This document shows positions 28,382 through 37,727 of a stretch of 64,000 nt of DNA, piece after piece. This DNA comes from an uncultured Prevotella sp. Lineage in GTDB: Bacteria; Bacteroidota; Bacteroidia; Bacteroidales; Bacteroidaceae. A program made the translations under genes and the position numbers. The stretch spans positions 1 to 64,000 of the forward strand of contig CAMHLV010000009.1 of NCBI GenBank assembly GCA_946186115.1. Reading direction: 5' to 3'. Positions within the stretch are counted from its first letter, which is position 1; each line of letters begins with the position of its first letter. The notes under the pieces were generated by a model, which worked only from the letters and a program-made list of their open reading frames with translations, did not search any database and was not told the origin of the DNA.

Positions 28382-31225
28382 ATGAACAATATAGCTAAAT
28401 ATATAGGTATTCTTCCGCTTTCACTTTTCGCCTTGTTTACGCAAGACGTGATGGCGCAGGAGACGACGGTTAGCACCAGTAGTCCTGCAGAAGCTGATAC
28501 CATTAATGTGGCTTTCCGTCAGTCGGATGCCCGTGATGTTGTTGTGCCTGTAAGCACCGTTAATGTGCGGGATTTGTTAGAGAAGAGCTATAGCACCTAC
28601 AGCCTCGACAACATGCAGGCTCTGGTGGCAGGCTACAATGGCCAGCTGTGGAACCAGGGTGATGCACTTGTTCTGGTTGACGGTGTTCCCCGTGATGCCA
28701 ACAACGTATTGCCTACAGAGATTGAGGATATTACTTTCATGAAGGGTGCATCTGCTGTCGTTCTCTACGGTAGCCGTGCTTCAAAGGGTGTTATCCTGAT
28801 TACCACCAAGCGTGGTAAGATCCAGCCGCTGAAGATTACGGCCCGTGCCGACTATCAGATGGATGTAGCCAAATCTTTCCCCAAGTATTTGGATGGTGCT
28901 CAGTATATGACACTCTATAATCAGGCACTGACTAACGACGGCCTTGCTAAAAAGTACACTGATGAGGATATTTACAACACCGCTCTTGGTGCAAATCCTT
29001 ATCGTTACCCCAATCAGCAGTTCTATACTTCTGACTATCTGAAGCGGACCAAGTCGCGCTGGGATGTCACCGCAGAGTTTGAAGGTGGTGGTAAGTTTGC
29101 TCAGTTCTATGCTAACGTCAGCTACTATCGTTTGGGTGACTACATCAACTTCGGTGAAGGCAAGGATGACTTTACCGATCGTTTGAACGTTCGTGGTAAC
29201 ATTGACCTTTGTCTTTCTGATTGGGCTACAGGTTGGGTGAATGCCAACGCAACCTTTTACAACCAGCGCAATTCAAACGCTGATTTCTGGGGGGCTGCGT
29301 CTACGCTCCGTCCTGTTCGTGTAGCTCCGTTTATCCCGGTTTCCTATATCGATGAGTCGGATGCTGACTCTTGGGCTCTGATTAACAATTCAAAGAACAT
29401 CCTTGTTAATCCTGCCGGACAGCCTGCCGGCCGTTACTTCCTCGGTGCCACTCAGGATGACCGTACCAACGCTATCGCTGACATGTACGCTGCCGGTTAC
29501 AACACATGGACCAGTCGTCAGATGCAGTTCGATGCAGGTGTCAAGTTCGATTTGGCTGCTATCCTCAAAGGCTTGAGCTTCAAGACGCAGTTCGCTGTTG
29601 ACTACTCAACATCCTATACGACTTCACTGAATGACCAGTACGATTCATTCAAAGTCAATTGGTCACAGTTTGATGGTCATGATGTTGTCGGTTCGCTCGA
29701 CGTGATATCAGAATACAAGCATAATGGTATCCTGAACGCCAGCAACTCAGCAGAGAAGCAGACGATTGCCTGGAATGGCCAGTTCGACTATGTGAATGCT
29801 TTTGGTGCTCATAATCTCCACGCTACTCTGGTTGCCAACGGTTATCAGCAGACGATTAGTGGTGATTATCATAAGATCAGCAATGCAAACCTTGGTCTTC
29901 AGGTTTCTTACAACTATGCTCACAAGTATTATGCAGATCTTGCTGCCAATGCCGTTCACTCAGCACGTCTGGCTCAAGGCCATCGTGAGGCGCTCTCTCC
30001 CTCTGCCACTTTAGGCTGGCGTCTGACCGGAGAGGACTTCATGAAGGATGTCAAATGGGTGGATGACCTCCGTCTGACAGCAGGTTACACGGTTCTGAAT
30101 CAGGACCTCGACATTTCTGAATACTATATGTATGAGAGTATCTTTACTGCTACGGGTACATGGTGGGGATGGTCTGATGCCAACAACAGCATTCAGACGT
30201 CTGACTCACAGCGTGGTGGCAATGAGAATCTCTCTTTCATCAAGCGTAAGGAGTTTACCGTTGGTCTGAATGGTGCCCTCTTCGGCAAAAGATTGAACTT
30301 TGCTGTCAACTACTTCAATACGACGACTGACGGTCTGACCGCTCAGCCTGACTACATCTATCCAAGCTATATGCATACTTACTGGCCCGTATCAACCTTC
30401 ATTCCATACATTAACTATGGTAAGAACCGTCGTCAGGGCTTGGACTTCTCTGTGATGTACAACGAGAAGTTTGGCGATTTTGAACTCGGTGCACAGCTCG
30501 TCGGCATGACCACCACGTCAGAGAATCTGCAGGTTGCCGAGAACGTGGAGTATGACTATCTCCGTCGCGAGGGCAAATATACGGATGGCCTCTGGGGACT
30601 GCAGTGTCTCGGCTATTTCAATAGCAACGACGACATTCTCAATTCTCCCACAAGTTCATTTGGTGAGGTAAAGCCTGGTGACCTGAAGTATGTAGACCAG
30701 AATAATGATGGTAAGATTGACTCTCAGGATGAGGTAGAACTGGGTCGTTGGAGCGCCAGCTTCACAGGTGGCTTTAACCTGACTCTGAAGTATAAGAACT
30801 TCACCCTCTTTACCATGTTGACCGGTCAGTTCGGAGGTCATGCCCTCAAGAACGATACTTATAACTGGGTATATGGTGAGCGCAAGTACAGTGATGTCGT
30901 ACTTGGTGCTTGGACTGCAGAGAAGTATGAAAATGGTGAATCTATCAGCTATCCGCGTCTGACCACTCAGAGTGGTGACAATAACTTCCGTGCCTCTGAT
31001 TACTGGATGTACTCTACAGACCGTATCGACTTGCAGCGCATACAGCTTACATACGACTTTGATCAGACAATCTTCGGTGCTAACAGCTTCGTAAAGGGTC
31101 TTCAGGTCTATGTAAACGGTAGCAGCCTTCTCACCTTCTCTGGTGAGCGTGAGCTGATGGAACGTAACGTAGGTTCAGCTCCTCAGTCACGTAGCTTCAC
31201 GCTTGGTGCTAAGGTTCAATTCTGA
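28382..31225 (+). CDS. xusC: SusC-like TonB-dependent transporter without N-terminal extension, second xylan pair
   Basis: The 947-residue protein has a signal peptide (LSLFALFTQDVMAQ) but no carboxypeptidase-D-like domain, unlike xusA. After DTINVAFRQSDARDVV the sequence goes directly into a short plug (LVDGVPRDANNVLPTE, FMKGASAVVLYGSRASKGVI). The barrel ends RSFTLGAKVQF. This shortened type is typical of the second SusC in xylan loci. It pairs with the SusD-like gene that follows. The two transporters probably handle different chain lengths or decorations, which is inference. Confidence 0.9.
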   Translation: MNNIAKYIGILPLSLFALFTQDVMAQETTVSTSSPAEADTINVAFRQSDARDVVVPVSTVNVRDLLEKSYSTYSLDNMQALVAGYNGQLWNQGDALVLVDGVPRDANNVLPTEIEDITFMKGASAVVLYGSRASKGVILITTKRGKIQPLKITARADYQMDVAKSFPKYLDGAQYMTLYNQALTNDGLAKKYTDEDIYNTALGANPYRYPNQQFYTSDYLKRTKSRWDVTAEFEGGGKFAQFYANVSYYRLGDYINFGEGKDDFTDRLNVRGNIDLCLSDWATGWVNANATFYNQRNSNADFWGAASTLRPVRVAPFIPVSYIDESDADSWALINNSKNILVNPAGQPAGRYFLGATQDDRTNAIADMYAAGYNTWTSRQMQFDAGVKFDLAAILKGLSFKTQFAVDYSTSYTTSLNDQYDSFKVNWSQFDGHDVVGSLDVISEYKHNGILNASNSAEKQTIAWNGQFDYVNAFGAHNLHATLVANGYQQTISGDYHKISNANLGLQVSYNYAHKYYADLAANAVHSARLAQGHREALSPSATLGWRLTGEDFMKDVKWVDDLRLTAGYTVLNQDLDISEYYMYESIFTATGTWWGWSDANNSIQTSDSQRGGNENLSFIKRKEFTVGLNGALFGKRLNFAVNYFNTTTDGLTAQPDYIYPSYMHTYWPVSTFIPYINYGKNRRQGLDFSVMYNEKFGDFELGAQLVGMTTTSENLQVAENVEYDYLRREGKYTDGLWGLQCLGYFNSNDDILNSPTSSFGEVKPGDLKYVDQNNDGKIDSQDEVELGRWSASFTGGFNLTLKYKNFTLFTMLTGQFGGHALKNDTYNWVYGERKYSDVVLGAWTAEKYENGESISYPRLTTQSGDNNFRASDYWMYSTDRIDLQRIQLTYDFDQTIFGANSFVKGLQVYVNGSSLLTFSGERELMERNVGSAPQSRSFTLGAKVQF

Positions 31226-31265
31226 TTATAGATTATAGATAAGAGATAATAGATAATAGACAAAA
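31224..31265 (+). repeat. Heptamer tandem array between xusC and xusD
   Basis: Six units GATTATA, GATTATA, GATAAGA, GATAATA, GATAATA, GACAAAA begin inside the TGA stop of xusC and end three bases before the ATG of xusD. Confidence 0.8.
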
Positions 31266-31268
31266 GTT

Positions 31269-33083
31269 ATGAATAACATAATATCAAAAAGCAAGGTTGG
31301 GGCTGTGGTGCTTGGACTTACACTTGCCTTGGGGCTCACAAGTTGTGATGACCTCTTCGAGCCTGCTATCGAAAACCACTTAGGCTTCGAGTATATGTTT
31401 GACCATCCTGACTATGCTGATGGTGTACTCGGCAATGCCTATACCCGTCTGCCTAACGGATCGTATCCGTTCACAGAAGTGGCTACGGATGATGCTGTTT
31501 CAAACGATGCCGACAACAGCTATCGTAAGATGACTGCAGTGGACAACTGGACTTCCAGAAACAATCCCGTTGAGACTTGGCGTAACTGCCGTGCAGCCAT
31601 TCAGTACATCAACCTTTTCCTCGACAACGTCGATAAGGTGAACTGGAACAATGACGAGGTTATTCGTGATATGTACCATCAGCGCTATGTCGGTGAGGCA
31701 AGAGGTCTACGTGCGCTCTTCATGTTCTACCTGCTCCGTGCTCATGGTGGATATGATAACGCAGGTAACCTGCTTGGCTTCCCCCTGATCCTTCTGCCTA
31801 CAACCATCGAGTCAGACCATGCTTCATTAGAAGTACGTGCCTCATACGCTGACTGTATGAAGCAGTTGATTGAAGATGCCGAGGAAGCTGTACGCGTATT
31901 GCCTATCGACTATAAGGATACTGACAATGAAACAGAGACTGTCAACTGCTTCGGTAAGTCATATACCGTTACGAAGTCTACCTACAACCGCGTGTTGGGT
32001 ACGAACTTTGACGGTCGTTTCAGTGGACGTATTGCCCGTGCCATCCTTGCTCAGGCTACGCTGATGGCTGCTTCTCCTGCATATAGTGCTGCAAGCGGTG
32101 TTACCTATACACAGGCTGCCCAGTATGCCAAGGCTGTGCTGGATCTCAATGGAGGTCTTGACGGTATTGACCCGAATGGTCTGGAGTGGTATGCAGATCC
32201 GAACATGAGCAAGCTTTCGGCTGCCGAATGTCCTAAAGAAGTCATGTGGCGTACGGAAAAGAGTGAGTCACGCTCTTTGGAGGAAGACAACTATCCTCCC
32301 TCGGTCTATGGTAAGGGTCGTGTCAACCCAACACAGAACTTTGTGGATGCATTCCCCATGGCAAACGGATATCCTATCTCGAATGCCAAGAGTGGTTACG
32401 ATGCATCCAATCCATACGAAGGCCGTGATCCACGTCTTGCTATGTACGTCCTCTACAATGGTATGAAGGCAAGTTCTGATAATAAGGTGATTAACACGCA
32501 GGCTGACAATACTGAAAACCTGGATGGTCTGAACAAGGATGTATCGAAGTCAACCCGTACTGGTTATTATCTGAAGAAACTCCTCCGTGAGGACGTTAAC
32601 CTGAACCCGAATAACCCCAGCAGTCAGCTCCATTATGTAGCACGTATCCGCTATACCGAGCTTTATCTGGATTATGCAGAGGCTGCCAACGAGGCTTATG
32701 GTCCGAAGGGTGGAACTGGTTATTCAGCCTACGATGTGATCAAGGCGCTCCGTGCTCGTGCTGGTATCACTAATACCGATTATCTTGACGAATGTGCTCA
32801 GAGCAAGGACGCTATGCGTGAGCTGATTCGTAACGAGCGTCGTATTGAGCTCTGCTTCGAAGGATGGCGTTTCTGGGACCTCCGTCGTTGGAAGGTTAAC
32901 CTCAATGAGGAGGCTAAGGGTGTCAGCATCACGAATAGTGGTACAGGTAAGATATACACGCCAATCTCTGTTGAGACACGTAACTTTACGGGCAAGACAG
33001 TAGCAGATCAGTACTACTATGGTCCTATTCCTTACGATCAGGTGCTTAACTTCCCCTCACTCATTCAGAATGCAGGTTGGTAA
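31269..33083 (+). CDS. xusD: SusD-like glycan-binding lipoprotein, second xylan pair
   Basis: The 604-residue protein has the lipobox ALGLTSCDDL and the RagB/SusD fold, with YTELYLDYAEAANEAYG and the C-terminal block RNERRIELCFEGWRFWDLRR, ending FPSLIQNAGW. It works with XusC at the outer membrane. It starts 3 bp after a heptamer array and is followed 27 bp later by xusE. Confidence 0.92.
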   Translation: MNNIISKSKVGAVVLGLTLALGLTSCDDLFEPAIENHLGFEYMFDHPDYADGVLGNAYTRLPNGSYPFTEVATDDAVSNDADNSYRKMTAVDNWTSRNNPVETWRNCRAAIQYINLFLDNVDKVNWNNDEVIRDMYHQRYVGEARGLRALFMFYLLRAHGGYDNAGNLLGFPLILLPTTIESDHASLEVRASYADCMKQLIEDAEEAVRVLPIDYKDTDNETETVNCFGKSYTVTKSTYNRVLGTNFDGRFSGRIARAILAQATLMAASPAYSAASGVTYTQAAQYAKAVLDLNGGLDGIDPNGLEWYADPNMSKLSAAECPKEVMWRTEKSESRSLEEDNYPPSVYGKGRVNPTQNFVDAFPMANGYPISNAKSGYDASNPYEGRDPRLAMYVLYNGMKASSDNKVINTQADNTENLDGLNKDVSKSTRTGYYLKKLLREDVNLNPNNPSSQLHYVARIRYTELYLDYAEAANEAYGPKGGTGYSAYDVIKALRARAGITNTDYLDECAQSKDAMRELIRNERRIELCFEGWRFWDLRRWKVNLNEEAKGVSITNSGTGKIYTPISVETRNFTGKTVADQYYYGPIPYDQVLNFPSLIQNAGW

Positions 33084-33110
33084 TAAAACAATGTAAAATT
33101 CTAAAATAAT

Positions 33111-34133
33111 ATGAACAAGAAATTGATATATTCATGTGGCATGTTGCTGGCAGGTTTGCTGCTGACAGCTTGTTCTAACGGTGACTGGGAGGACAACCTC
33201 AAAGACACCATTGACCAGGGCGGTATTAATGGGAAGATATCTGTCTACTTTGCTATGCAGGATCCCGTTCAGCCTATTATCCTCGGTAACGACGATGAGT
33301 CTGACAATACGGATCATAATAACCATCAGTTCAAACTCATGGCTACATGGGGTGGTGGCTACAGCAACAACAAGGACTGTAAGATCCGGTATGAGATAAA
33401 ACCATCTCTCTTGGAGGCTGGTTCTGGTATGGAGGTTCTTCCTACTACTCATTATACGCTTGAGGATCCCAGCGTTTTGACAATTCCTGCCGGTTCAATT
33501 ATCGGTGGAACTACTGTCCACTTGACAGATGCTTTCTTCAACGACCCCAAGGCTGCAACCAACCACTATGTGTTGCCTGTAAGTCTTGTGGAATCTCTGA
33601 CGGGTGACTCCATCATTGAGGACAAGTCTTATCAGTTGCTTTGCGTGAAGTACATCAACCAGTACGCTGGTCTGTACTGCAAGACTGGTACAACCGTTGT
33701 AAAGGACTTGCGTACCATCACTCATAAGAACGAGGATACGCCTTTGGATGAAGTTATTTCTGTTGATATCAAAACATGTCAGGTGACATTCACTTTCCCT
33801 GTAAAAGAGTGGAAATGGAATGAAAAAGATGAGAAGTGGGAACAGGTTGACGCTACGAGAGATGCTACCTTTACGCTTGCATTCAATGGCGAAAGCACCA
33901 GTACTGTTCAGGTGCTTCAGGATGGTGTCGTAAAAGGTACTGGTTCATTCGAAGCTCGCGGTATTCAGGACTTCAGTGACTATAACCGCATGGCTGACTG
34001 TCTGAAGATTCAGTTCACTACTACTATTGTTACCAATCCTGGCGATGCAGACCACGAGAAGACATGGACTGTCAAAGGCGAGTATGTCATGTCAATGATG
34101 AGTCGTGGTGTCAAGCTTGAGTCTTGGAAGTAA
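33111..34133 (+). CDS. xusE: Surface lipoprotein of the xylan cluster, DUF1735-like
   Basis: The 340-residue protein has a lipobox (GLLLTACSNGDWED). The N-terminal half (VYFAMQDPVQPIILG, TTHYTLEDPSVLTIPAGSII, YVLPVSLVES) follows the DUF1735/BT_3987-like pattern of SusE/F-position proteins, made of Ig-like beta domains. The C-terminal half (CQVTFTFPVKEWKWNEKDEK) is a beta-rich domain that may bind glycan. It sits between the second SusD and the GH10 gene, exactly the position of xusE in Prevotella bryantii. The precise function of XusE is not known; surface glycan binding is inferred. Confidence 0.75.
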   Translation: MNKKLIYSCGMLLAGLLLTACSNGDWEDNLKDTIDQGGINGKISVYFAMQDPVQPIILGNDDESDNTDHNNHQFKLMATWGGGYSNNKDCKIRYEIKPSLLEAGSGMEVLPTTHYTLEDPSVLTIPAGSIIGGTTVHLTDAFFNDPKAATNHYVLPVSLVESLTGDSIIEDKSYQLLCVKYINQYAGLYCKTGTTVVKDLRTITHKNEDTPLDEVISVDIKTCQVTFTFPVKEWKWNEKDEKWEQVDATRDATFTLAFNGESTSTVQVLQDGVVKGTGSFEARGIQDFSDYNRMADCLKIQFTTTIVTNPGDADHEKTWTVKGEYVMSMMSRGVKLESWK

Positions 34134-34168
34134 TTTCGTCTAATCATTTAACGAAAAAGATTAAAACT

Positions 34169-36319
34169 ATGAAATTAAGTAAATATTTTATTCCTGCACT
34201 GCTCAGTCCACTTATGCTGGTGGGCTGTGCAGACTGGGACGATTGGAGCTACGATGTAGAGAAGCCCAATACGATTGCAGGCTATGAGTATCTCAATGAC
34301 TATGCTCCGCTGAAGGAATACGTGAACCGTAGCTCGTATGCTAATTTCAAACTTGGTGCCGGCCTCGGAGAAAGTGAGTTTGAGAGTGGAACAGGTCCTT
34401 TGTTCCGTTTGGCTGCACACAACTTCGATGAGGTTGTTGCCGGCAATGCCATGAAGATGGCTTCATGCGTCAATGATAATGGCGATATGGACTTTAGTGG
34501 TGTTACATCATTCATCAAGTCCGCAGAGGAAGCCGGTGTATCGGTTTACGGTCACACCTTGGCTTGGCATGCCCAGCAGCCTGTGAAGTGGTTGAACTCT
34601 CTGTTGAAGGACAAGGAGTTGGATATCGATCCGGATGCGCTCATCGAGACACTTGTCAGTGTGAATGATTTCACCTCAATGCCCGACCAGCCCTTCCCCT
34701 ATTATGCAATGGGCGTAACGCCTCCTATCGTCAATGGTGCTATGCACTATGAGTCGAATGGTAGCTGGAACCAGTTCTTTATCTTCCCTGGTGGTAATAA
34801 TCAGCTGACGGAAGGTAATTACCTTGTACGCCTTTACATGGCCTCTAACGTCGAAACCGGCGGTGTGCAGCTGACCATTCAGAATGGTTGGGGTGGCGAT
34901 GCTCAGAATATGACAGTTCCTGTCCCTGTTGAAGCAGGTGACCAGGTTTATGAGCTGAGTTTCCCGGGTATCACAGCAACTCCTTCTTCTGGCTACGATG
35001 TCATTTTGAAGCCTCAGACTGCCACTTGTGTTCTGGACATTAAGAAGATAGAATTCTACAAGCTCGAAAGTCCCGCTGTTGAGGTTGAGGAGGAAGTTAA
35101 CTTCTACACCTACGAGGACAAGGCCGATGGTCCCTTCCCGCACTATCAGATGGGTTGTGCACCTCCCATCGTCAACGGTGCCCTGCACTTCGTGCCTACA
35201 GGTGCCTGGTCACAGTTCTTCGTCGTGCCTGGTGGCAACAACGAGTTGGGTGAGGGTGATTACATATTCTATGTCGATATGGCTGCCGACAAGGCTGCCT
35301 CTGGCGTACAGCTCACCGTGCAGAACGGCTGGGGCGGTGACGCACAGAACTTTACTGCAGCCATCCCCGTCGAGGCAGGACGTCATACCTACGCTCTGAA
35401 ATTCCCCGGTCTTACGGGCAGCCCCAGCAAGAACTACGACGTGATTCTGAAGCCGCAGACTGCTGATGCCGTGCTCGACTTCTACTCTCTCAGAGTTAAC
35501 ATCGTGAAGAAGCTCAACTCTATACCTCTGACTCCCGAGGAGAAGAAGGACACCTTGACATGGGCTATGGACCGTTGGATTAAGGGTATGATGGAAGCCT
35601 GTGACGGTAAGGTGAAGGCTTGGGACGTTGTCAACGAGGCCATCTCTGGTGGCAATCCCGACAGCGAGGGTGTTTATGCCCTGCAGCATGCTCCCGAGGG
35701 CGGCAGTGATACCGACTTCTTCTGGCAGGACTACCTGGGTGACATCGACTACGTTCGCACTGCCGTACGTCTGGCCCGTCAGTATGGTCCTGAGGGCGTT
35801 AAGCTGTTCATCAACGACTACAACCTGGAGAGTGACTGGGATAGCAATGGTAAGCTGAAGAGCCTCATTGCTTGGATTAAGCGTTGGGAGGCCGACGGTA
35901 CTACCAAGATTGACGGTATCGGCTCTCAGATGCACATCTCCTGCTATGCCAACGCTTCTACTCAGGAAAACAAGAAGAAGGCTATTGAGAACATGTTCAA
36001 GCTCATGGCTGCCTCTGGCAAACTGGTTCGTGTCAGCGAGCTTGATATGGGCTATGTCGATGCAGCAGGCAACTCTGTGATGACTACTGACATGACCGAG
36101 GAACAGCATCATCAGATGGCTGACCTCTACAACTGGATTGTCAAGAAGTACTTTGAGTTGATTCCCGCTAATCAGCAGTGGGGCATCTGCCAATGGTGTG
36201 TTACCGACGCTCCTTCCAACAGTGGTTGGCGCAAGGGTGAGCCCGTTGGACTCTGGACTTTGGATTACACCCGCAAGCACACCTACGCAGGCTTTGCAGA
36301 CGGTCTTGCCGGTAAATAA
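34169..36319 (+). CDS. xyn10C: GH10 endo-1,4-beta-xylanase lipoprotein with two inserted CBMs
   Basis: The protein has 716 residues from ATG 34169. The lipobox is MLVGC (C20). The GH10 domain starts at ~45 (YAPLKEYVNRSS, GHTLAWHAQQPVKWLN at ~129-143) and is interrupted by two CBM4_9-type modules at ~175-298 and ~318-443. It then resumes with acid/base E490 in AWDVVNEAISGG and nucleophile E624 in RVSELDMGY. The two modules share FPxYxMGxxPPIVNGAxH and QNGWGGDAQN. This split GH10 architecture is known from Prevotella and Bacteroides xylan loci. It cuts xylan at the cell surface to feed the two SusC/D pairs. The stop codon is followed by two terminators. Confidence 0.92.
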   Translation: MKLSKYFIPALLSPLMLVGCADWDDWSYDVEKPNTIAGYEYLNDYAPLKEYVNRSSYANFKLGAGLGESEFESGTGPLFRLAAHNFDEVVAGNAMKMASCVNDNGDMDFSGVTSFIKSAEEAGVSVYGHTLAWHAQQPVKWLNSLLKDKELDIDPDALIETLVSVNDFTSMPDQPFPYYAMGVTPPIVNGAMHYESNGSWNQFFIFPGGNNQLTEGNYLVRLYMASNVETGGVQLTIQNGWGGDAQNMTVPVPVEAGDQVYELSFPGITATPSSGYDVILKPQTATCVLDIKKIEFYKLESPAVEVEEEVNFYTYEDKADGPFPHYQMGCAPPIVNGALHFVPTGAWSQFFVVPGGNNELGEGDYIFYVDMAADKAASGVQLTVQNGWGGDAQNFTAAIPVEAGRHTYALKFPGLTGSPSKNYDVILKPQTADAVLDFYSLRVNIVKKLNSIPLTPEEKKDTLTWAMDRWIKGMMEACDGKVKAWDVVNEAISGGNPDSEGVYALQHAPEGGSDTDFFWQDYLGDIDYVRTAVRLARQYGPEGVKLFINDYNLESDWDSNGKLKSLIAWIKRWEADGTTKIDGIGSQMHISCYANASTQENKKKAIENMFKLMAASGKLVRVSELDMGYVDAAGNSVMTTDMTEEQHHQMADLYNWIVKKYFELIPANQQWGICQWCVTDAPSNSGWRKGEPVGLWTLDYTRKHTYAGFADGLAGK

Positions 36320-36322
36320 GGC

Positions 36323-36343
36323 ATTACCCCAAGGGTAATTTTT
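36323..36343 (+). terminator. First terminator after the xus operon
   Basis: ATTACCC (36323-36329) pairs with GGGTAAT (36333-36339), and TTTT follows. Confidence 0.65.
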
Positions 36344-36359
36344 AGAACTTTACATGTGG

Positions 36360-36393
36360 AAGTCCCGTGCTCGTGAGAGTGCGGGACTTTTTT
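36360..36393 (+). terminator. Second terminator after the xus operon
   Basis: AAGTCCCG (36360-36367) pairs with CGGGACTT (36382-36389), followed by a run of T to 36393. Confidence 0.85.
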
Positions 36394-36420
36394 AAGTCTC
36401 GAACTTGTTCGTCAGCAAAA

Positions 36421-36448
36421 TTTTCAATTTTCAATTTTCAATTTTCAA
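36421..36448 (+). repeat. Heptamer tandem array upstream of the DUF6057-like gene
   Basis: Four exact copies of TTTTCAA end 9 bp before the -7 promoter element at 36458. A fifth, degenerate unit (TTTATTT) follows. Confidence 0.8.
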
Positions 36449-36457
36449 TTTATTTCG

Positions 36458-36465
36458 TACCTTTG
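36458..36465 (+). promoter_or_regulatory. -7 promoter element directly before a start codon
   Basis: TACCTTTG ends only 9 bp before the ATG at 36475. With the usual spacing the RNA would have almost no leader. Confidence 0.7.
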
Positions 36466-36474
36466 CAGTCAGAA

Positions 36475-37710
36475 ATGAAGGATGTAATCAAGCGTTATAT
36501 AACTAAGGTTGCACTGACAACGCTTTTTGGGTTGGCTGTGTTTTGTTTCTGGATGTTTGTGCGTCCTGCATTAGTGGTTGAGCGAGAGGCTATCCAGTTA
36601 TTTCTTTGGAACAGTGACTATCTGATGAGCCGTATCATCATCCCAGGAGGCTTGGCGCGCTATGTGGCAGAGTTCTTAGTTCAGTACTTTATGTCAGAAG
36701 CTGCTGGTGCCTGCGTGATTGCCGTATTGCTCGTTTTGTTGCAGCGTTGTATGTGGGTACTTCTGCGTCGTTGCCTTCCTGCTGTCAAAGAGAAGGTTTT
36801 GTCTGCGTTTTCTTTTCTTCCGTCCGTAGCATTATGGTATCTACTATGCGACATGGATACGTCGATGACGCTTCTTGTAGCAGTCTTGCTGACACTGTTG
36901 TTGCTGCTGCTACTGCCGTCGAAGAGAAATGCCAGTCTGCTGAGTTCATTTGTTCTCGTTCCGGTAGGCTATTGGATAGTTGGGCCGATGGTTTCTCTTA
37001 TTGCCGTTTTTCATCTGCGATGGCTAAGGTTGCCTGCCAAGAAAGTCCGGGTATGGACGGAATCCGTGGCGATGATGCTTTTATTGGTGGCATGTGTTGT
37101 TGTCAGCTCTTATTTCGTACCGTATTCTTTGTCGAATATGGCCAAGGGCATCGACTATTTCTCCATTCAGCGTGGCAAGATAGGTACGCTCGAGATGATG
37201 GAATACGACTACCTTCAGCGAAAAAAGGCCTGGGAAATGATTGTCGGGAAGGCCGCCAAGGAAGAGCCCCATTCGAGGTCATGCGTGAATGTCGTCTGTT
37301 TGGCCAAATACTATCAGGGGCTGATGAGCCCTGACGCTTTGAGAGAGAGCCTGCGTGAGCCGTATAAGTCGCTGACCAGTGCCACTTCTGCCATGATGAT
37401 GAGCGACATCTTCTTCCAGATGGGTTTCGTAAACTTTTCACAACGGGCTGTTTTCGAGGCCATGGAGAGTGCGTCGAATTACAACAAGAGCGGCAGGGCG
37501 CTCTGCCGTCTGACGGAGACAGCCCTTGTGACGGGACAGTACGAAGTGGCACTGAAGTATATCTCTCTATTGGAGGAAACGCTCTTCTACAGAAGGTGGG
37601 CCATGTATATGCGTCAGTTTGTGGACCACCCGGAGTCGATCAAGGACCATCCTAAGTATGGACCATTACAAAAGATATACAGTGAGACGGAAGATGGTAT
37701 GTTTATTTGA
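36475..37710 (+). CDS. Membrane protein resembling the DUF6057 family
   Basis: The protein has about 411 residues. The ATG at 36475 is chosen because the promoter at 36458-36465 lies downstream of the alternative upstream starts. About seven to eight hydrophobic helices fill residues 10-230 (VALTTLFGLAVFCFWMFV, AACVIAVLLVLLQ-like stretches, LLVAVLLTLLLLLLLPS). The C-terminal ~180 residues are soluble and TPR-like (GFVNFSQRAVFEAMESASNY, TGQYEVALKYISLLEETLFY). No enzyme motif is visible. It overlaps nothing and is followed 17 bp later by the PD40 lipoprotein, so the pair likely act together in the envelope. The substrate is unknown. Confidence 0.6.
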   Translation: MKDVIKRYITKVALTTLFGLAVFCFWMFVRPALVVEREAIQLFLWNSDYLMSRIIIPGGLARYVAEFLVQYFMSEAAGACVIAVLLVLLQRCMWVLLRRCLPAVKEKVLSAFSFLPSVALWYLLCDMDTSMTLLVAVLLTLLLLLLLPSKRNASLLSSFVLVPVGYWIVGPMVSLIAVFHLRWLRLPAKKVRVWTESVAMMLLLVACVVVSSYFVPYSLSNMAKGIDYFSIQRGKIGTLEMMEYDYLQRKKAWEMIVGKAAKEEPHSRSCVNVVCLAKYYQGLMSPDALRESLREPYKSLTSATSAMMMSDIFFQMGFVNFSQRAVFEAMESASNYNKSGRALCRLTETALVTGQYEVALKYISLLEETLFYRRWAMYMRQFVDHPESIKDHPKYGPLQKIYSETEDGMFI

Positions 37711-37727
37711 GAAGAGGAGGAGAGATA

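Noticed and set aside
35210..36280. A 356-codon minus-strand frame opposite the GH10 gene
   Set aside because: The plus strand carries the catalytic GH10 motifs; the antisense frame is a codon-bias effect.
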